DNA from: Candidatus Defluviibacterium haderslevense
GTDB taxonomy: Bacteria; Bacteroidota; Bacteroidia; Chitinophagales; Saprospiraceae
Direction of reading: 5' to 3'
Length of the DNA: 64,000 bases
NCBI GenBank assembly: GCA_016712225.1
Contig: JADJRL010000003.1
Span: 3,485,501 to 3,549,500 of the forward strand
Numbering within the stretch: position 1 is the stretch's first letter; each line of letters starts with the position of its first letter. Below, in pieces: positions 8,891-16,878 of this stretch. The notes under the pieces were generated by a model, which saw nothing but the letters and a program-made list of their open reading frames with translations, ran no database searches and was not told where the DNA came from. The position numbers were made by a program, and so were the translations under genes.

Positions 8891-8939
8891 TGAATTGTTA
8901 TGTCAAAATCCATTAAAAAACATGTAATTATTCAAGTCC

Positions 8940-8987
8940 TTGCCCTGTAGGGGCAACCGATATTTAGCGACGGATAAAATCCGTCGC
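8940..8987. repeat. Two-hairpin palindromic element, copy 1
   Basis: Hairpin A is TTGCCC (8940-8945), loop TGTAG, GGGCAA (8951-8956). Ten bases later comes hairpin B, GCGACGGAT (8967-8975), loop AAA, ATCCGTCGC (8979-8987), a perfect 9-bp stem. The same architecture and loops recur at 16827-16875 with different but still paired stem bases. It lies in the gap between the PaaY-like gene and the crotonase gene; there is no T-tract. Confidence 0.8.
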
Positions 8988-9092
8988 ATATAATAGTAAA
9001 TAAGTGTTTTTGGCGATATTTTTGCCTGATTTTTGCAAAAATAATGACAAAAACATAGTTGATTAATTACAATAAATACAAAAGCAATAATT

Positions 9093-9848
9093 ATGAATCA
9101 ATTTGTAAAAACGGATATAGATCAAGGATTGGCAACCATTACATTTTTTACTGAAGCGAGTAATTCATTGCCGGGTGTTATTTTAAAAGAACTTGTTGAC
9201 CACATAAATGCAGCAGGAACGAATGAGGCTGTGAAATTAATCGTATTGCAATCTGGAGGCGACCGAACTTTTTGTGCCGGTGCGAGTTTTGATGAATTAG
9301 CCTCAATAAATGACATTCAAACAGGTAAAGTTTTTTTTATGGGTTTTGCTAATGTGATTAATGCCATGCGTAAGTGCCCTAAGATCATCATTGGTAGAAT
9401 ACATGGCAAAGCTGTTGGCGGTGGGGTAGGGTTGGCTGCAGCATGTGATTATACTATGTCTACAACGCATGCTACCGTTCGTTTGAGTGAACTTGCAGTT
9501 GGCATCGGTCCCTTTGTAATTGGACCTGTAGTAGAGCGCAGAATGGGTTTGAGTGCATTTTCACAGATGGCATTAAATGCCACGGAATGGCAGACTGCCG
9601 AATGGGCCAAAACCCATGGATTGTACCATGAAGTATTTGATACCTCCGCATTGCTGGATGATTATTTAAAACGATTCACGACTATATTATTGAATTCAAA
9701 TCCCCTGGCTTTAAAAGAATTAAAAACAGTATTTTGGTCCAATACAGACCATTGGGATACTTTACTGGAATCAAGGGCAGCCATTTCAGGAGAATTGGTG
9801 TTGAGCCATTTTACGAAAGAAGCAATAGCAAAGTTTAAAGTAGGGTAA
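9093..9848 (+). CDS. Enoyl-CoA hydratase/isomerase (crotonase) family protein
   Basis: A 251-residue crotonase-fold enzyme acting on acyl-CoA thioesters. Oxyanion-hole segments are visible: FCAGASFDEL (60-69) and GKAVGGGVGLA (105-115). The catalytic glutamate equivalent to rat Glu164 is present as Glu133 in LSELAVGIGP. The residue equivalent to Glu144 is Gly113, which is exactly 20 residues before Glu133, as in the rat enzyme. Loss of the first glutamate is typical of isomerases and other specialised crotonases, so generic hydratase activity is doubtful. It may belong with the PaaY-like gene upstream, but a palindromic element separates them. Confidence 0.85.
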   Translation: MNQFVKTDIDQGLATITFFTEASNSLPGVILKELVDHINAAGTNEAVKLIVLQSGGDRTFCAGASFDELASINDIQTGKVFFMGFANVINAMRKCPKIIIGRIHGKAVGGGVGLAAACDYTMSTTHATVRLSELAVGIGPFVIGPVVERRMGLSAFSQMALNATEWQTAEWAKTHGLYHEVFDTSALLDDYLKRFTTILLNSNPLALKELKTVFWSNTDHWDTLLESRAAISGELVLSHFTKEAIAKFKVG

Positions 9849-10065
9849 AGGAGGTTATGAGTAGTGATTTTTAAGGATTTTAAATTATGTGTAATTTAAT
9901 AATACTTAAATTTATATATGCAGCCGGTTAATATTTGAAGAAGAATATACTTATATTTGTAATAGTTAAGAATAGTGCTAAAAAAATCTCATGGATTGAT
10001 ACCAGTAAGAGAGAAATCACTATAAGAAAAGCACAAAATGTCATTGATAGAAAAATTCCAGAATA

Positions 10066-10662
10066 ATGAATAGAACTTATTTTTTAGCTCTAATCTTTTT
10101 TAGTTTTAATTGTAATAATAAATCTAGTAATTGGATTACAAAAGAAGAAGGCTATAGAGCTGGACTTTTAAATACCTGGAAATTTGAATCGACACAAGCA
10201 TTTTTAAATAAAACTCAATATTGCTTCAATAAAAAGATAGATTTTACTGATTTAGATGTTGTAATGTATTCCTTAGTTCAAGTTGCTGATTATGATTTAA
10301 AAAAGCTATTTCTGAAGTCCATGAAGTATAAGTGGGATAAAATGTATATAATATATCACGAATTTGAAGCGGGCCTATATATTTCAATAACTTCAATACT
10401 ACTTTTTGATGGCGAAAATTACATAGGATTTTCAATGGATTACTTTGACCGTAAAATTTACAGAGTAAATTCTATTACTAATTTTAAAATATCAGATATA
10501 AAGGTGACAGACGAATATAATGATCAGAATATTGTTATCATTACAGAGTATAATAATAGCTACAAGATTGTTGATAATAAGATATATATTGGAGCAAGAC
10601 ATGAGGAAGTTAGAGATAAATTATTGAAATTATATAGTAACTTAATGCTTAATCAATTTTAA
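10066..10662 (+). CDS. Hypothetical lipoprotein-like protein
   Basis: A 198-residue orphan that I do not recognise. The N-terminus is MNRTYFLALIFFSFNCNNKS: a short basic-hydrophobic leader followed by a cysteine (Cys16), which suggests a lipoprotein, although the lipobox (SFNC) is poor. The remainder is rich in Tyr, Asp, Asn and Ile, with a likely alpha/beta fold and no metal or catalytic motif. It is flanked by long AT-rich gaps, and its neighbour on the opposite strand is another orphan lipoprotein. A -7-like TATATTTG lies at 9952-9959, about 107 bp before the start. Confidence 0.55.
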   Translation: MNRTYFLALIFFSFNCNNKSSNWITKEEGYRAGLLNTWKFESTQAFLNKTQYCFNKKIDFTDLDVVMYSLVQVADYDLKKLFLKSMKYKWDKMYIIYHEFEAGLYISITSILLFDGENYIGFSMDYFDRKIYRVNSITNFKISDIKVTDEYNDQNIVIITEYNNSYKIVDNKIYIGARHEEVRDKLLKLYSNLMLNQF

Positions 10663-10810
10663 TTCAGTTTTTATTAAATGCTTATTCATGCCATAACTTT
10701 TTGATCCATATCTTTTTTGAATTAATAATATACCTGTCAACGAAAACTTTATCTGATTCATTATTTTGAAAATTATACTTAACAAAAGTCAAATATGTTA
10801 TAGCAATAAC

Positions 10811-11446
10811 TTATGGTACTACACGAAAACAAAATCCACCTTTATCATAAAAAAGCCAATTTGGTGAATTTGCATCTATTTTATTGTATAAAGTATCCTC
10901 ACTTTCTTTTAGTAACTCTATATTGCCATTCTTTCCTGAATTCATATCTACACCAACAGTATAATAAACATGCCTGCATCTCCCTGGAAAATTTTCCCAA
11001 ATTCCACATTTTTGAGTTAGAAAGTAATTTCCAGGATATTTAGGAATTAAAATATATTCTAATGTAAATGAATCATTAAGGAAAGCATATTGACCTTCTA
11101 GTAAGCTTTGCCCTTTCGATAAAATATATTCTTTATAATTTGGAGAATAACTGTAAAATATAAAATAGTCTGAAATCTTACTCCTACCGATTGTATCAAG
11201 GAAATCTATAACAGTGTTTGGTATAAAATCTATTTTACTCATATCATAATTCATATCAGTGTGAATTTCATGAACATTTTTTTCAAATTTAGAAACAAAT
11301 CTAATTGTGTCTCCAATATGGTATTCTAATTGATATGGAATGATTTCCGCAGGCACATGAAATCTTTGAGGACATTCCTCATTACATTGCATACTGATTA
11401 ATGTTGCAAAGATTATAAATACTAATAGAAACTTTGTCTGATTCAT
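10811..11446 (-). CDS. Hypothetical lipoprotein
   Basis: A 211-residue orphan with a clear lipoprotein signal: MNQTKFLLVFIIFATLISMQ, then Cys21. Four further cysteines (in NEECPQ, KCGIW, GRCRH and GGFCF) could form disulfides outside the cytoplasm. The mature part contains IGDTIRFVSKFEKNV and LIPKYPGNYFL, a pattern seen in small beta-sandwich proteins, but I cannot name a family. Its end points towards the end of the other orphan lipoprotein gene about 150 bp away, with no obvious terminator between them. Confidence 0.6.
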   Translation of the reverse strand: MNQTKFLLVFIIFATLISMQCNEECPQRFHVPAEIIPYQLEYHIGDTIRFVSKFEKNVHEIHTDMNYDMSKIDFIPNTVIDFLDTIGRSKISDYFIFYSYSPNYKEYILSKGQSLLEGQYAFLNDSFTLEYILIPKYPGNYFLTQKCGIWENFPGRCRHVYYTVGVDMNSGKNGNIELLKESEDTLYNKIDANSPNWLFYDKGGFCFRVVP

Positions 11447-11744
11447 TTTTTTGGAAATTGCATTTTGGAAAAATCAATTATATTTAACTATAAGTTATTG
11501 AGAACTATCATATAAAATTTGGAATTTATTAATTTAATCTTGATTTCCATTCCCGTCGTTTGTAATTAATTTAACAAAAAAATGATTCGGGGATACATAA
11601 CAATTCTGCTTTGCAAATCTGTGTTTCCATCTGCATGAACGCTTCAAATCATTATTGTATTGGATTTCAAGTATTTTAATGTTCAATTCTAATCATTTAA
11701 TAGCTTAAGCCAAAGATCAAATATTAACTTGTAATTGGCAAGAC

Positions 11745-11779
11745 CTTTTAAACCAACGCAGGGAACTTTTAAACGAACG
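11745..11779. repeat. 14-bp direct repeat pair, 21 bp apart
   Basis: CTTTTAAACCAACG (11745-11758) and CTTTTAAACGAACG (11766-11779) differ at one base. Their starts are 21 bp apart, two helical turns, so both copies face the same side of the DNA. This could be a paired protein-binding site or part of the decayed repeat element further right. Confidence 0.55.
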
Positions 11780-11858
11780 TATGATTTTGCCTTAAAACTT
11801 AAAGCTAAGATCAAATCAAAGGATGGTTAATATCTAAATCAATTGTGCAACGCATATA

Positions 11859-11975
11859 GTCTTGTCACATCTCTTCCACTAAGAGAATGGACGAGATATG
11901 TTCCACATCTATTCCGCGCCTATTCCACGTCTATTCCACGGCTTATCCTCGACTATGCTTCTCTTGCGACAAGAC
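11859..11975. repeat. 11-bp tandem repeat array inside 8-bp inverted arms
   Basis: Perfect inverted arms GTCTTGTC (11859-11866) and GACAAGAC (11968-11975) frame an array of five consecutive 11-bp units from 11899 to 11953: TGTTCCACATC, TATTCCGCGCC, TATTCCACGTC, TATTCCACGGC and TTATCCTCGAC. A degenerate sixth unit follows. A small hairpin CTCTT/AAGAG lies at 11871-11884. The units keep exact phase, close to one DNA turn. This is iteron-like, though nothing else suggests a replicon. Confidence 0.7.
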
Positions 11976-12225
11976 CCTGTTTTGTCCTAAAATTAAATCA
12001 ATAAACCATTTCAAAGCTAAATGAAGACTCTAAATTTTCAGTAGTTTAAAGATTTAATCTGACTTTTTACAAAACCTTATTTTTTTGTGAAGTAAAATAT
12101 GATTGAAATATTAATATGATAAAGTTTGTGTATTGGAGAATAATATTCTTATTTTTGTAGAAGTAAGTTTACGGTAAAAAAGTTGATGTAGCTTTTCTAA
12201 GGTTGTTTTATTTTTATTAACTCAC

Positions 12226-12256
12226 ATCAAAAGTACAGTTTATTTGTACTTTTGAT
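12226..12256. promoter_or_regulatory. Perfect palindrome overlapping a promoter -7 box
   Basis: ATCAAAAGTAC (12226-12236) and GTACTTTTGAT (12246-12256) form a perfect 11-bp inverted repeat with a 9-base spacer. The right arm contains TACTTTTG (12247-12254), a match to the Bacteroidota -7 box TANNTTTG, placed 22 bp before the ATG at 12276. No TTTG -33 box sits at the usual distance. The geometry suits an operator that covers the promoter. Confidence 0.6.
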
Positions 12257-12275
12257 ATTTCAATTTATACTCATT

Positions 12276-13730
12276 ATGAAGAGGTTACTTTTTTTTCAAT
12301 TCGTTGCTTTTTTTACATTACATTTTTCATACACTCAAAATACTTCTTGGGAATTCATCAATCATTCAAATAGATGCGATCTATTAAACGATGTATTACT
12401 TGATATAGATGGAAATTATAATGGGTTAGTTGAATCGTTTGACTATCTAAATCTATACGATAGCTCTGAATTCTCTCAAATAAAAATTATGAAAATTAAT
12501 CCTTATGGTAAAAAAATTGATGAAAAAATAATTTTATCATCTAATTATAACTATCATCCAAGAAGTATTTTCAAAATGAAGGATAATTATTTTATCACTT
12601 GTATTCATTATAAAAAACCTGTGTTTTATAATATGGATTTTATATTATTCAAATGTGATTTAAACTTTAATATTATAGATAGTATTAGTATCAATTATCC
12701 CGAATTTAGTATACCTAATAGTTATTCTCAAGTAATCAATGATACATTATTATGTATTTTAGATTTAAATCACTTGAATAAAATTACAGCTGCAACCGAA
12801 TTCATTCAAATAGATCATGATGGGAAATTAATTAAAACACATCGTGAACGAGAACCAAGTCAGAATTATGGGCCTCATACTATATCAAGTTCATTAGACA
12901 ATTCAAAATATATGGCAATGGGAGATGTATTAATGATCTTGGATAAGAATTTGAATTTGGTTAGTATAGATAGTTTTATTAGTCACGAACACAGGTATTT
13001 TATTACAACTAACTCTACCACTTTACTTAGATGGTCAGAAAAAAAGTATTTAATGGCTTCTGTTTCGTGGGAATTTACAGCAGATCTTCATTTGTGGTTT
13101 ATTGATAATAATTTTAAACCTATTAAGAGTGTTTTAGATAGAACAGACACAACGAATGATTTTTGTGCATGGAATGGATCAATAGCCTATTATAATAGGA
13201 ATAGCATTTATACAGCCGGCACTTCGGGGCCTTCAGTATTTCCTTTTGATTCCAGTGCAGTGTTTATAACTAAATTGGATTCAAATCTAAATGTAAAATG
13301 GAAGAAAGTATTTGCTTTAGATAATTATTATGCATTATTCAAAATATTGCCTACGGCTGATGATGGATGCTTGGTTGGTGGATGGTTTAGCACTATTACA
13401 CCGCATGTGTATCCGAAATATGAGGCTTATTTTCTAAAAGTAGATGCTGATGGCAATGTGACAAATACTGATGATGAAACCCATATTAATTGGGAAGCCA
13501 TGATATATCCCAACCCATCACCAGGAAGTTTTAAATTTGATGTAATAGATGATTCTGGAATCAGTTATAGAGTGGACATTATTGACTTGCAGGGCAAGAT
13601 CGTACATTCTTCACAGAATCAAACTAATAACAACACTATAAATCTCAATTTCTTGCCTTCTGGAATGTATACTTATAATTTGTTCAGAAAGGATGCTCTT
13701 ATAAGTTCTGGCAAATGGATTAAGCAATAG
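12276..13730 (+). CDS. Secreted protein with type IX secretion C-terminal sorting domain
   Basis: A protein of 484 residues from the ATG. An earlier in-frame TTG lies inside the -7 box and palindrome, so I reject it. The signal peptide is MKRLLFFQFVAFFTLHFSYT, followed by Gln-Asn. The middle has repeated motifs of the type FLVKxDxDGN (ITKLDSNLNVKWKKV, FLKVDADGNVTN), as in beta-propeller-like delta-60-repeat proteins. The last ~75 residues are a type A T9SS domain: MIYPNPSPGSFKFD, VDIIDLQGKIVHSS, LPSGMYTYNLF. It should cross the outer membrane through the gliding-associated T9SS and be released or anchored. The substrate or role is unknown. It converges with the next gene with only 10 bp between stops. 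Confidence 0.8.
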   Translation: MKRLLFFQFVAFFTLHFSYTQNTSWEFINHSNRCDLLNDVLLDIDGNYNGLVESFDYLNLYDSSEFSQIKIMKINPYGKKIDEKIILSSNYNYHPRSIFKMKDNYFITCIHYKKPVFYNMDFILFKCDLNFNIIDSISINYPEFSIPNSYSQVINDTLLCILDLNHLNKITAATEFIQIDHDGKLIKTHREREPSQNYGPHTISSSLDNSKYMAMGDVLMILDKNLNLVSIDSFISHEHRYFITTNSTTLLRWSEKKYLMASVSWEFTADLHLWFIDNNFKPIKSVLDRTDTTNDFCAWNGSIAYYNRNSIYTAGTSGPSVFPFDSSAVFITKLDSNLNVKWKKVFALDNYYALFKILPTADDGCLVGGWFSTITPHVYPKYEAYFLKVDADGNVTNTDDETHINWEAMIYPNPSPGSFKFDVIDDSGISYRVDIIDLQGKIVHSSQNQTNNNTINLNFLPSGMYTYNLFRKDALISSGKWIKQ

Positions 13731-13740
13731 GGGAATACTA

Positions 13741-15330
13741 TTAATCTATTTTATAAAACACTTTTGAATTGAATGCAGTTCCATTCATTAATGCATAAAT
13801 CTGATACATTCCAGCAGGTAGTGATGCTATGTTGATGGTTGATTGGTGGTCTAATTTTTCGTAGTGTACTAGTTTTCCGGATGCGTTTGTAATCCAAATG
13901 CTTAATGTTTCAATATTTACATTCGGAGATATGATGCTTATTTTATGAGTTGCAGGATTGGGTGATAGGATCCATTCGAATTTATTTTGTTGCGCTGAAC
14001 TATTGGGTTCTTGGACCTGAGTAGATTTATTTTTTATAAGTTGTACATTAATAATATATGGATTGGCTAGGGTCAAACTTGCTTTGTTTTTTTCGAATGG
14101 ATTAGCTTCATTTAATGGATTGTAAATGCCACCAAAGATATATCCCAACCATGTACTATCTTTTTGAATTGAATCTAAATTAATAATCTTATTTCTAAAA
14201 TTGGGTAGTTGGGGATTCAGAAATATTTCTGAATTGGTACCTAGATATGCAGGCATTTTTTCTTTGAGTAATGTTTCTTGAAATGTTCCATCAGACATTC
14301 GGGAAATGCTGCTGATAGATTTTACAAATGGAACAAAAGGATCTCTCACCACTTGATCTAATGTATCTCTATAATATTCCGCCATGCCTCCAAAAAAAAC
14401 TTTATGCATTTCATTCTTGATATCCGAATAAAATCCAACATGCGGACAAGTGTAATTGGTGAAGCGCTGATTAAAATTCGGGATGTCTTCATAGCCATTA
14501 TAATTTACCGCAGCAAGATTCATGAAGGGCCTATTTTCATTCACTAAAAATACGCCTGCAAAACACATTAATTTTTCATTCCTGTCTTGCATAATAAATG
14601 GAGATAAATTAAAATCCCGTCTGTGGAAATTAAACTCATCTACAATTTCTTTTTTGAAATCTATGGATAGGGTATCACCTGAAAAATCTATATTGAATAT
14701 GCGACATGCTGAAGTATATCTTTGATTGACGACTAAAGAACTGTCTTTATAAATGCCTTCAAAGCGATGACCACCAGTCAAGTAATACAATTGATCTAAC
14801 ACTTCTAATTGTCCTCCAGCCACAGCGAATGTGTCATCAATGATTTGTTTGAATGCAGTACCGATATTTTGATTTGATGCTATTGCTTGATCCAGCTTGG
14901 CTAAATTAACTGTTATCAGACTGGGATAGGTTTTGTATGCACCTGTTTTAGATTGTCCATAACCACCAATGATCATTAATTGATTGTTGACTTGAGTAAA
15001 TGCAGCATTGGCAGCGCTAAGTGGTTCAATCATTGATGGTGACAATGAATCCAAAGAATATTGAGTTATGGTTTGAGTTTTAGTGTTCCATCGATAGATT
15101 TGATCATTGGAAAACTTGTTCTCGAAACCACTGTTTTTATCATGTATGCCATCTAGTCGACCACCAAACATGTAAATGGATTCATTGAAAATTCCATAAG
15201 TAAAAGAATGAATATTAGGCCAATTTGGAATGCGAAATGTGTCAGTTGAAATGGAATAATTAAATTGGCTATAAATCGAAATATGCAGTAAGTAAATACA
15301 GTATATAAAAAGCTTTTTTTTTGATTTCAC
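13741..15330 (-). CDS. Kelch-like secreted protein with T9SS sorting domain
   Basis: A 529-residue exported protein with a signal sequence (MKSKKKLFIYCIYLLHISIY, then SQ). The body has kelch-type strands: SIYMFGGRLDG, QLMIIGGYGQ, LYYLTGGHRFEG, KVFFGGMAEYY and WLGYIFGGIYN, each with the double glycine of a beta-propeller blade. The C-terminus is a type A sorting domain (WILSPNPATHKIS, IWITNASGKLVHYE, LPAGMYQIYAL). It is likely surface-exposed or secreted. Kelch propellers bind proteins or glycans, but no catalytic residues are obvious. The gene runs convergently with the other T9SS substrate, yet the two do not look like recent duplicates. Confidence 0.82.
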   Translation of the reverse strand: MKSKKKLFIYCIYLLHISIYSQFNYSISTDTFRIPNWPNIHSFTYGIFNESIYMFGGRLDGIHDKNSGFENKFSNDQIYRWNTKTQTITQYSLDSLSPSMIEPLSAANAAFTQVNNQLMIIGGYGQSKTGAYKTYPSLITVNLAKLDQAIASNQNIGTAFKQIIDDTFAVAGGQLEVLDQLYYLTGGHRFEGIYKDSSLVVNQRYTSACRIFNIDFSGDTLSIDFKKEIVDEFNFHRRDFNLSPFIMQDRNEKLMCFAGVFLVNENRPFMNLAAVNYNGYEDIPNFNQRFTNYTCPHVGFYSDIKNEMHKVFFGGMAEYYRDTLDQVVRDPFVPFVKSISSISRMSDGTFQETLLKEKMPAYLGTNSEIFLNPQLPNFRNKIINLDSIQKDSTWLGYIFGGIYNPLNEANPFEKNKASLTLANPYIINVQLIKNKSTQVQEPNSSAQQNKFEWILSPNPATHKISIISPNVNIETLSIWITNASGKLVHYEKLDHQSTINIASLPAGMYQIYALMNGTAFNSKVFYKID

Positions 15331-15367
15331 TTCAATAGAACTTTTGAAAATAGTGTTAAACTAAAAA

Positions 15368-15793
15368 CTACCATTTTTCTTTGGGTAGCACTGTCATGCC
15401 AAAAAAACGTCGTATGCTATACTTACCTGTGCCGTGTACCAATACATGTATTAATCCTCCGGTTATAGCTATGTTTTTCATAAAAAAAATGGAATGTATG
15501 TTTTGAACTTCAGGTGGATCATTCCAAAATGAAAACACAATAAATGTAACCGGGATCCAATAAATAAGCAGTAAGGTTACTGCAAAAACAGGTCGGTAAC
15601 CTATGAGTAAAAAAGCTCCTCCAATAAATAAACAGGTAATCGTGGCAATTAATAGGAAATCTTGTTGCCAGGTTAAACCGTACTCCGTCATGGTGGACTT
15701 AGTTCGATCAAAAAATTTCAATGACGTAAAGGCTTCAAACAAAAATATGGTGGACAGAAACATCCTAGCTAGTAAATCAAACAAATCTCTCAT
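15368..15793 (-). CDS. DoxX-family membrane protein
   Basis: A 141-residue protein with four predicted spans. The N-terminal LLARMFLSTIFLFEAFTSL and the later CLFIGGAFLLIGYRPVFAV and NIAITGGLIHVLVHGTGKYS match the DoxX/DoxD four-helix pattern. Family members have been linked to quinone-dependent redox steps and oxidative-stress complexes, but most remain uncharacterised. It reads in the same direction as the Fe-S carrier gene upstream (50-bp gap), so the two may share a transcript. Confidence 0.75.
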   Translation of the reverse strand: MRDLFDLLARMFLSTIFLFEAFTSLKFFDRTKSTMTEYGLTWQQDFLLIATITCLFIGGAFLLIGYRPVFAVTLLLIYWIPVTFIVFSFWNDPPEVQNIHSIFFMKNIAITGGLIHVLVHGTGKYSIRRFFGMTVLPKEKW

Positions 15794-15843
15794 GATTTAA
15801 ATAAAATGAAAAAAATAAACTCTAGGATGCTTACACAGTGGCA

Positions 15844-16188
15844 TTAGGCAGAAAAAGACTGGCCACATCCACACGTTTCTTTAGCATTTGGATTGACAAA
15901 GGAAAAGCCCCTGTTGTTTAATCCCTCAACCCATTCAATTTGCATACCAACCAAATAGAGTGAGTGTGCTTTTTCCATAAATACCTGAAGACCATTAATA
16001 TCATATACCTGGTCGGCATCTTTCATGGTGTCGAATCCCATGACATAACTAAATCCAGAACAACCTCCTCCTTTGACTCCAACTCTAAGGCCATGATTAT
16101 CAGGTATTTGTTGTTCTTCCTTGATGCGTTTAAGTTGAGCCATCGCGGATTCTGTAATAATGATGGGTGTTTCGGTAAGGACTTCCAT
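15844..16188 (-). CDS. A-type iron-sulfur carrier (IscA/ErpA/SufA family)
   Basis: A 114-residue HesB/IscA-family scaffold that delivers [2Fe-2S] or [4Fe-4S] clusters to apo-proteins in the cytoplasm. All three cluster cysteines are present: Cys43 in GGGCSGF and Cys106/Cys108 in the C-terminal ETCGCGQSF. IscA, SufA and ErpA cannot be separated from sequence alone, so I give no symbol. No suf or isc genes are adjacent. A possible -7 box on this strand (TATATTTG, complement of 16217-16224) lies about 30 bp upstream. Confidence 0.92.
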   Translation of the reverse strand: MEVLTETPIIITESAMAQLKRIKEEQQIPDNHGLRVGVKGGGCSGFSYVMGFDTMKDADQVYDINGLQVFMEKAHSLYLVGMQIEWVEGLNNRGFSFVNPNAKETCGCGQSFSA

Positions 16189-16293
16189 GATTTGATTTAA
16201 TTTACAACAATAAACACAAATATAACGTTTTTTGTTCGTGCCACGCTCAAAATAGCAGGCTTAGTTTAATTTTGTGTCACCTAAACAAGTTGT

Positions 16294-16815
16294 ATGGAGT
16301 TTTTCTTGGAATTATTGAAATTAATATTGCCTTCTTTTATTGTCTTTTTGACCGTTTTTTATATGTTGAGAATGTATTTTCAACATGAGCGGCTTCTGAG
16401 AAAAAGTGAATCTCAAAAAGCACATCGGGAGTTTTCATTGCCTTTGAGATTACAGTCCTATGAACGATTGGCACTTTTTATGGAACGAATCAAGGTTTCC
16501 AACCTTTTGTTGCGTTTCCAATCCAAGGATATTTCAGCAAAACAATTGGTGAATACCATGATGCTGGCGATCCAACAAGAATATGAACACAATTTGGTCC
16601 AACAAATATATGTCAGTGACAAACTGTGGGAAATTATCTGTCTGTCCAAAGATGAAGTGCTGTTTTCATTAGATGCCGCAGGTCAGGCATTGGTGAATGA
16701 GGCAGATGCTTCTAATGCAGGTACTTTAATACTTAATCAAGCTTCACAAAGTGCAGATAAGGCCATTGAAACTGCTTTATTGGCGATTAAAAAAGAGATC
16801 CATTTATTGTTGTAA
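16294..16815 (+). CDS. Conserved single-span membrane protein, function unknown
   Basis: A 173-residue protein with one N-terminal membrane helix (LLKLILPSFIVFLTVFYML), then a basic linker (RKSESQKAHREF) and a soluble helical domain. Recognisable phrases are LPLRLQSYERLALFMERI and MMLAIQQEYEHNLVQQIYVS. I have seen this layout in uncharacterised Bacteroidota proteins (possibly the group labelled DUF7935), but I am not certain of the family number. It is divergent from iscA, with a TAATTTTG box at 16267-16274, about 20 bp before the start. A palindromic element follows its stop codon. Confidence 0.7.
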   Translation: MEFFLELLKLILPSFIVFLTVFYMLRMYFQHERLLRKSESQKAHREFSLPLRLQSYERLALFMERIKVSNLLLRFQSKDISAKQLVNTMMLAIQQEYEHNLVQQIYVSDKLWEIICLSKDEVLFSLDAAGQALVNEADASNAGTLILNQASQSADKAIETALLAIKKEIHLLL

Positions 16816-16826
16816 ACGATGGGTTA

Positions 16827-16875
16827 GTCCTGTAGGGACGACTCATTTTGTTGCAGTGGATAAAATCTACTGCAA
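16827..16875. repeat. Two-hairpin palindromic element, copy 2
   Basis: Hairpin A is GTCC (16827-16830), loop TGTAG, GGAC (16836-16839). Hairpin B is TTGCAGTGGAT (16851-16861), loop AAA, ATCTACTGCAA (16865-16875), 10 of 11 pairs canonical plus one G-T. Loops and spacing match the copy at 8940-8987, while the stems differ by paired changes. It lies between two convergent genes. Confidence 0.75.
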
Positions 16876-16878
16876 ATA

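Larger units (their letters stand above)
11447..12225. other. Long intergenic region, no genes seen
   Basis: Almost 800 bp without a plausible coding region. It contains a 14-bp direct repeat pair, an 11-bp tandem array framed by inverted arms (both annotated separately), and AT-rich flanks. A TATTTTTG -7-like box lies at about 12152-12159, within sequence resembling that upstream of the lipoprotein gene at 10066. No RNA gene family is recognised. Confidence 0.5.

Noticed and set aside
11899..11953. Plasmid-type replication origin
   Set aside because: The iteron-like array has no rep gene, no DnaA boxes that I could identify and lies among chromosomal genes.
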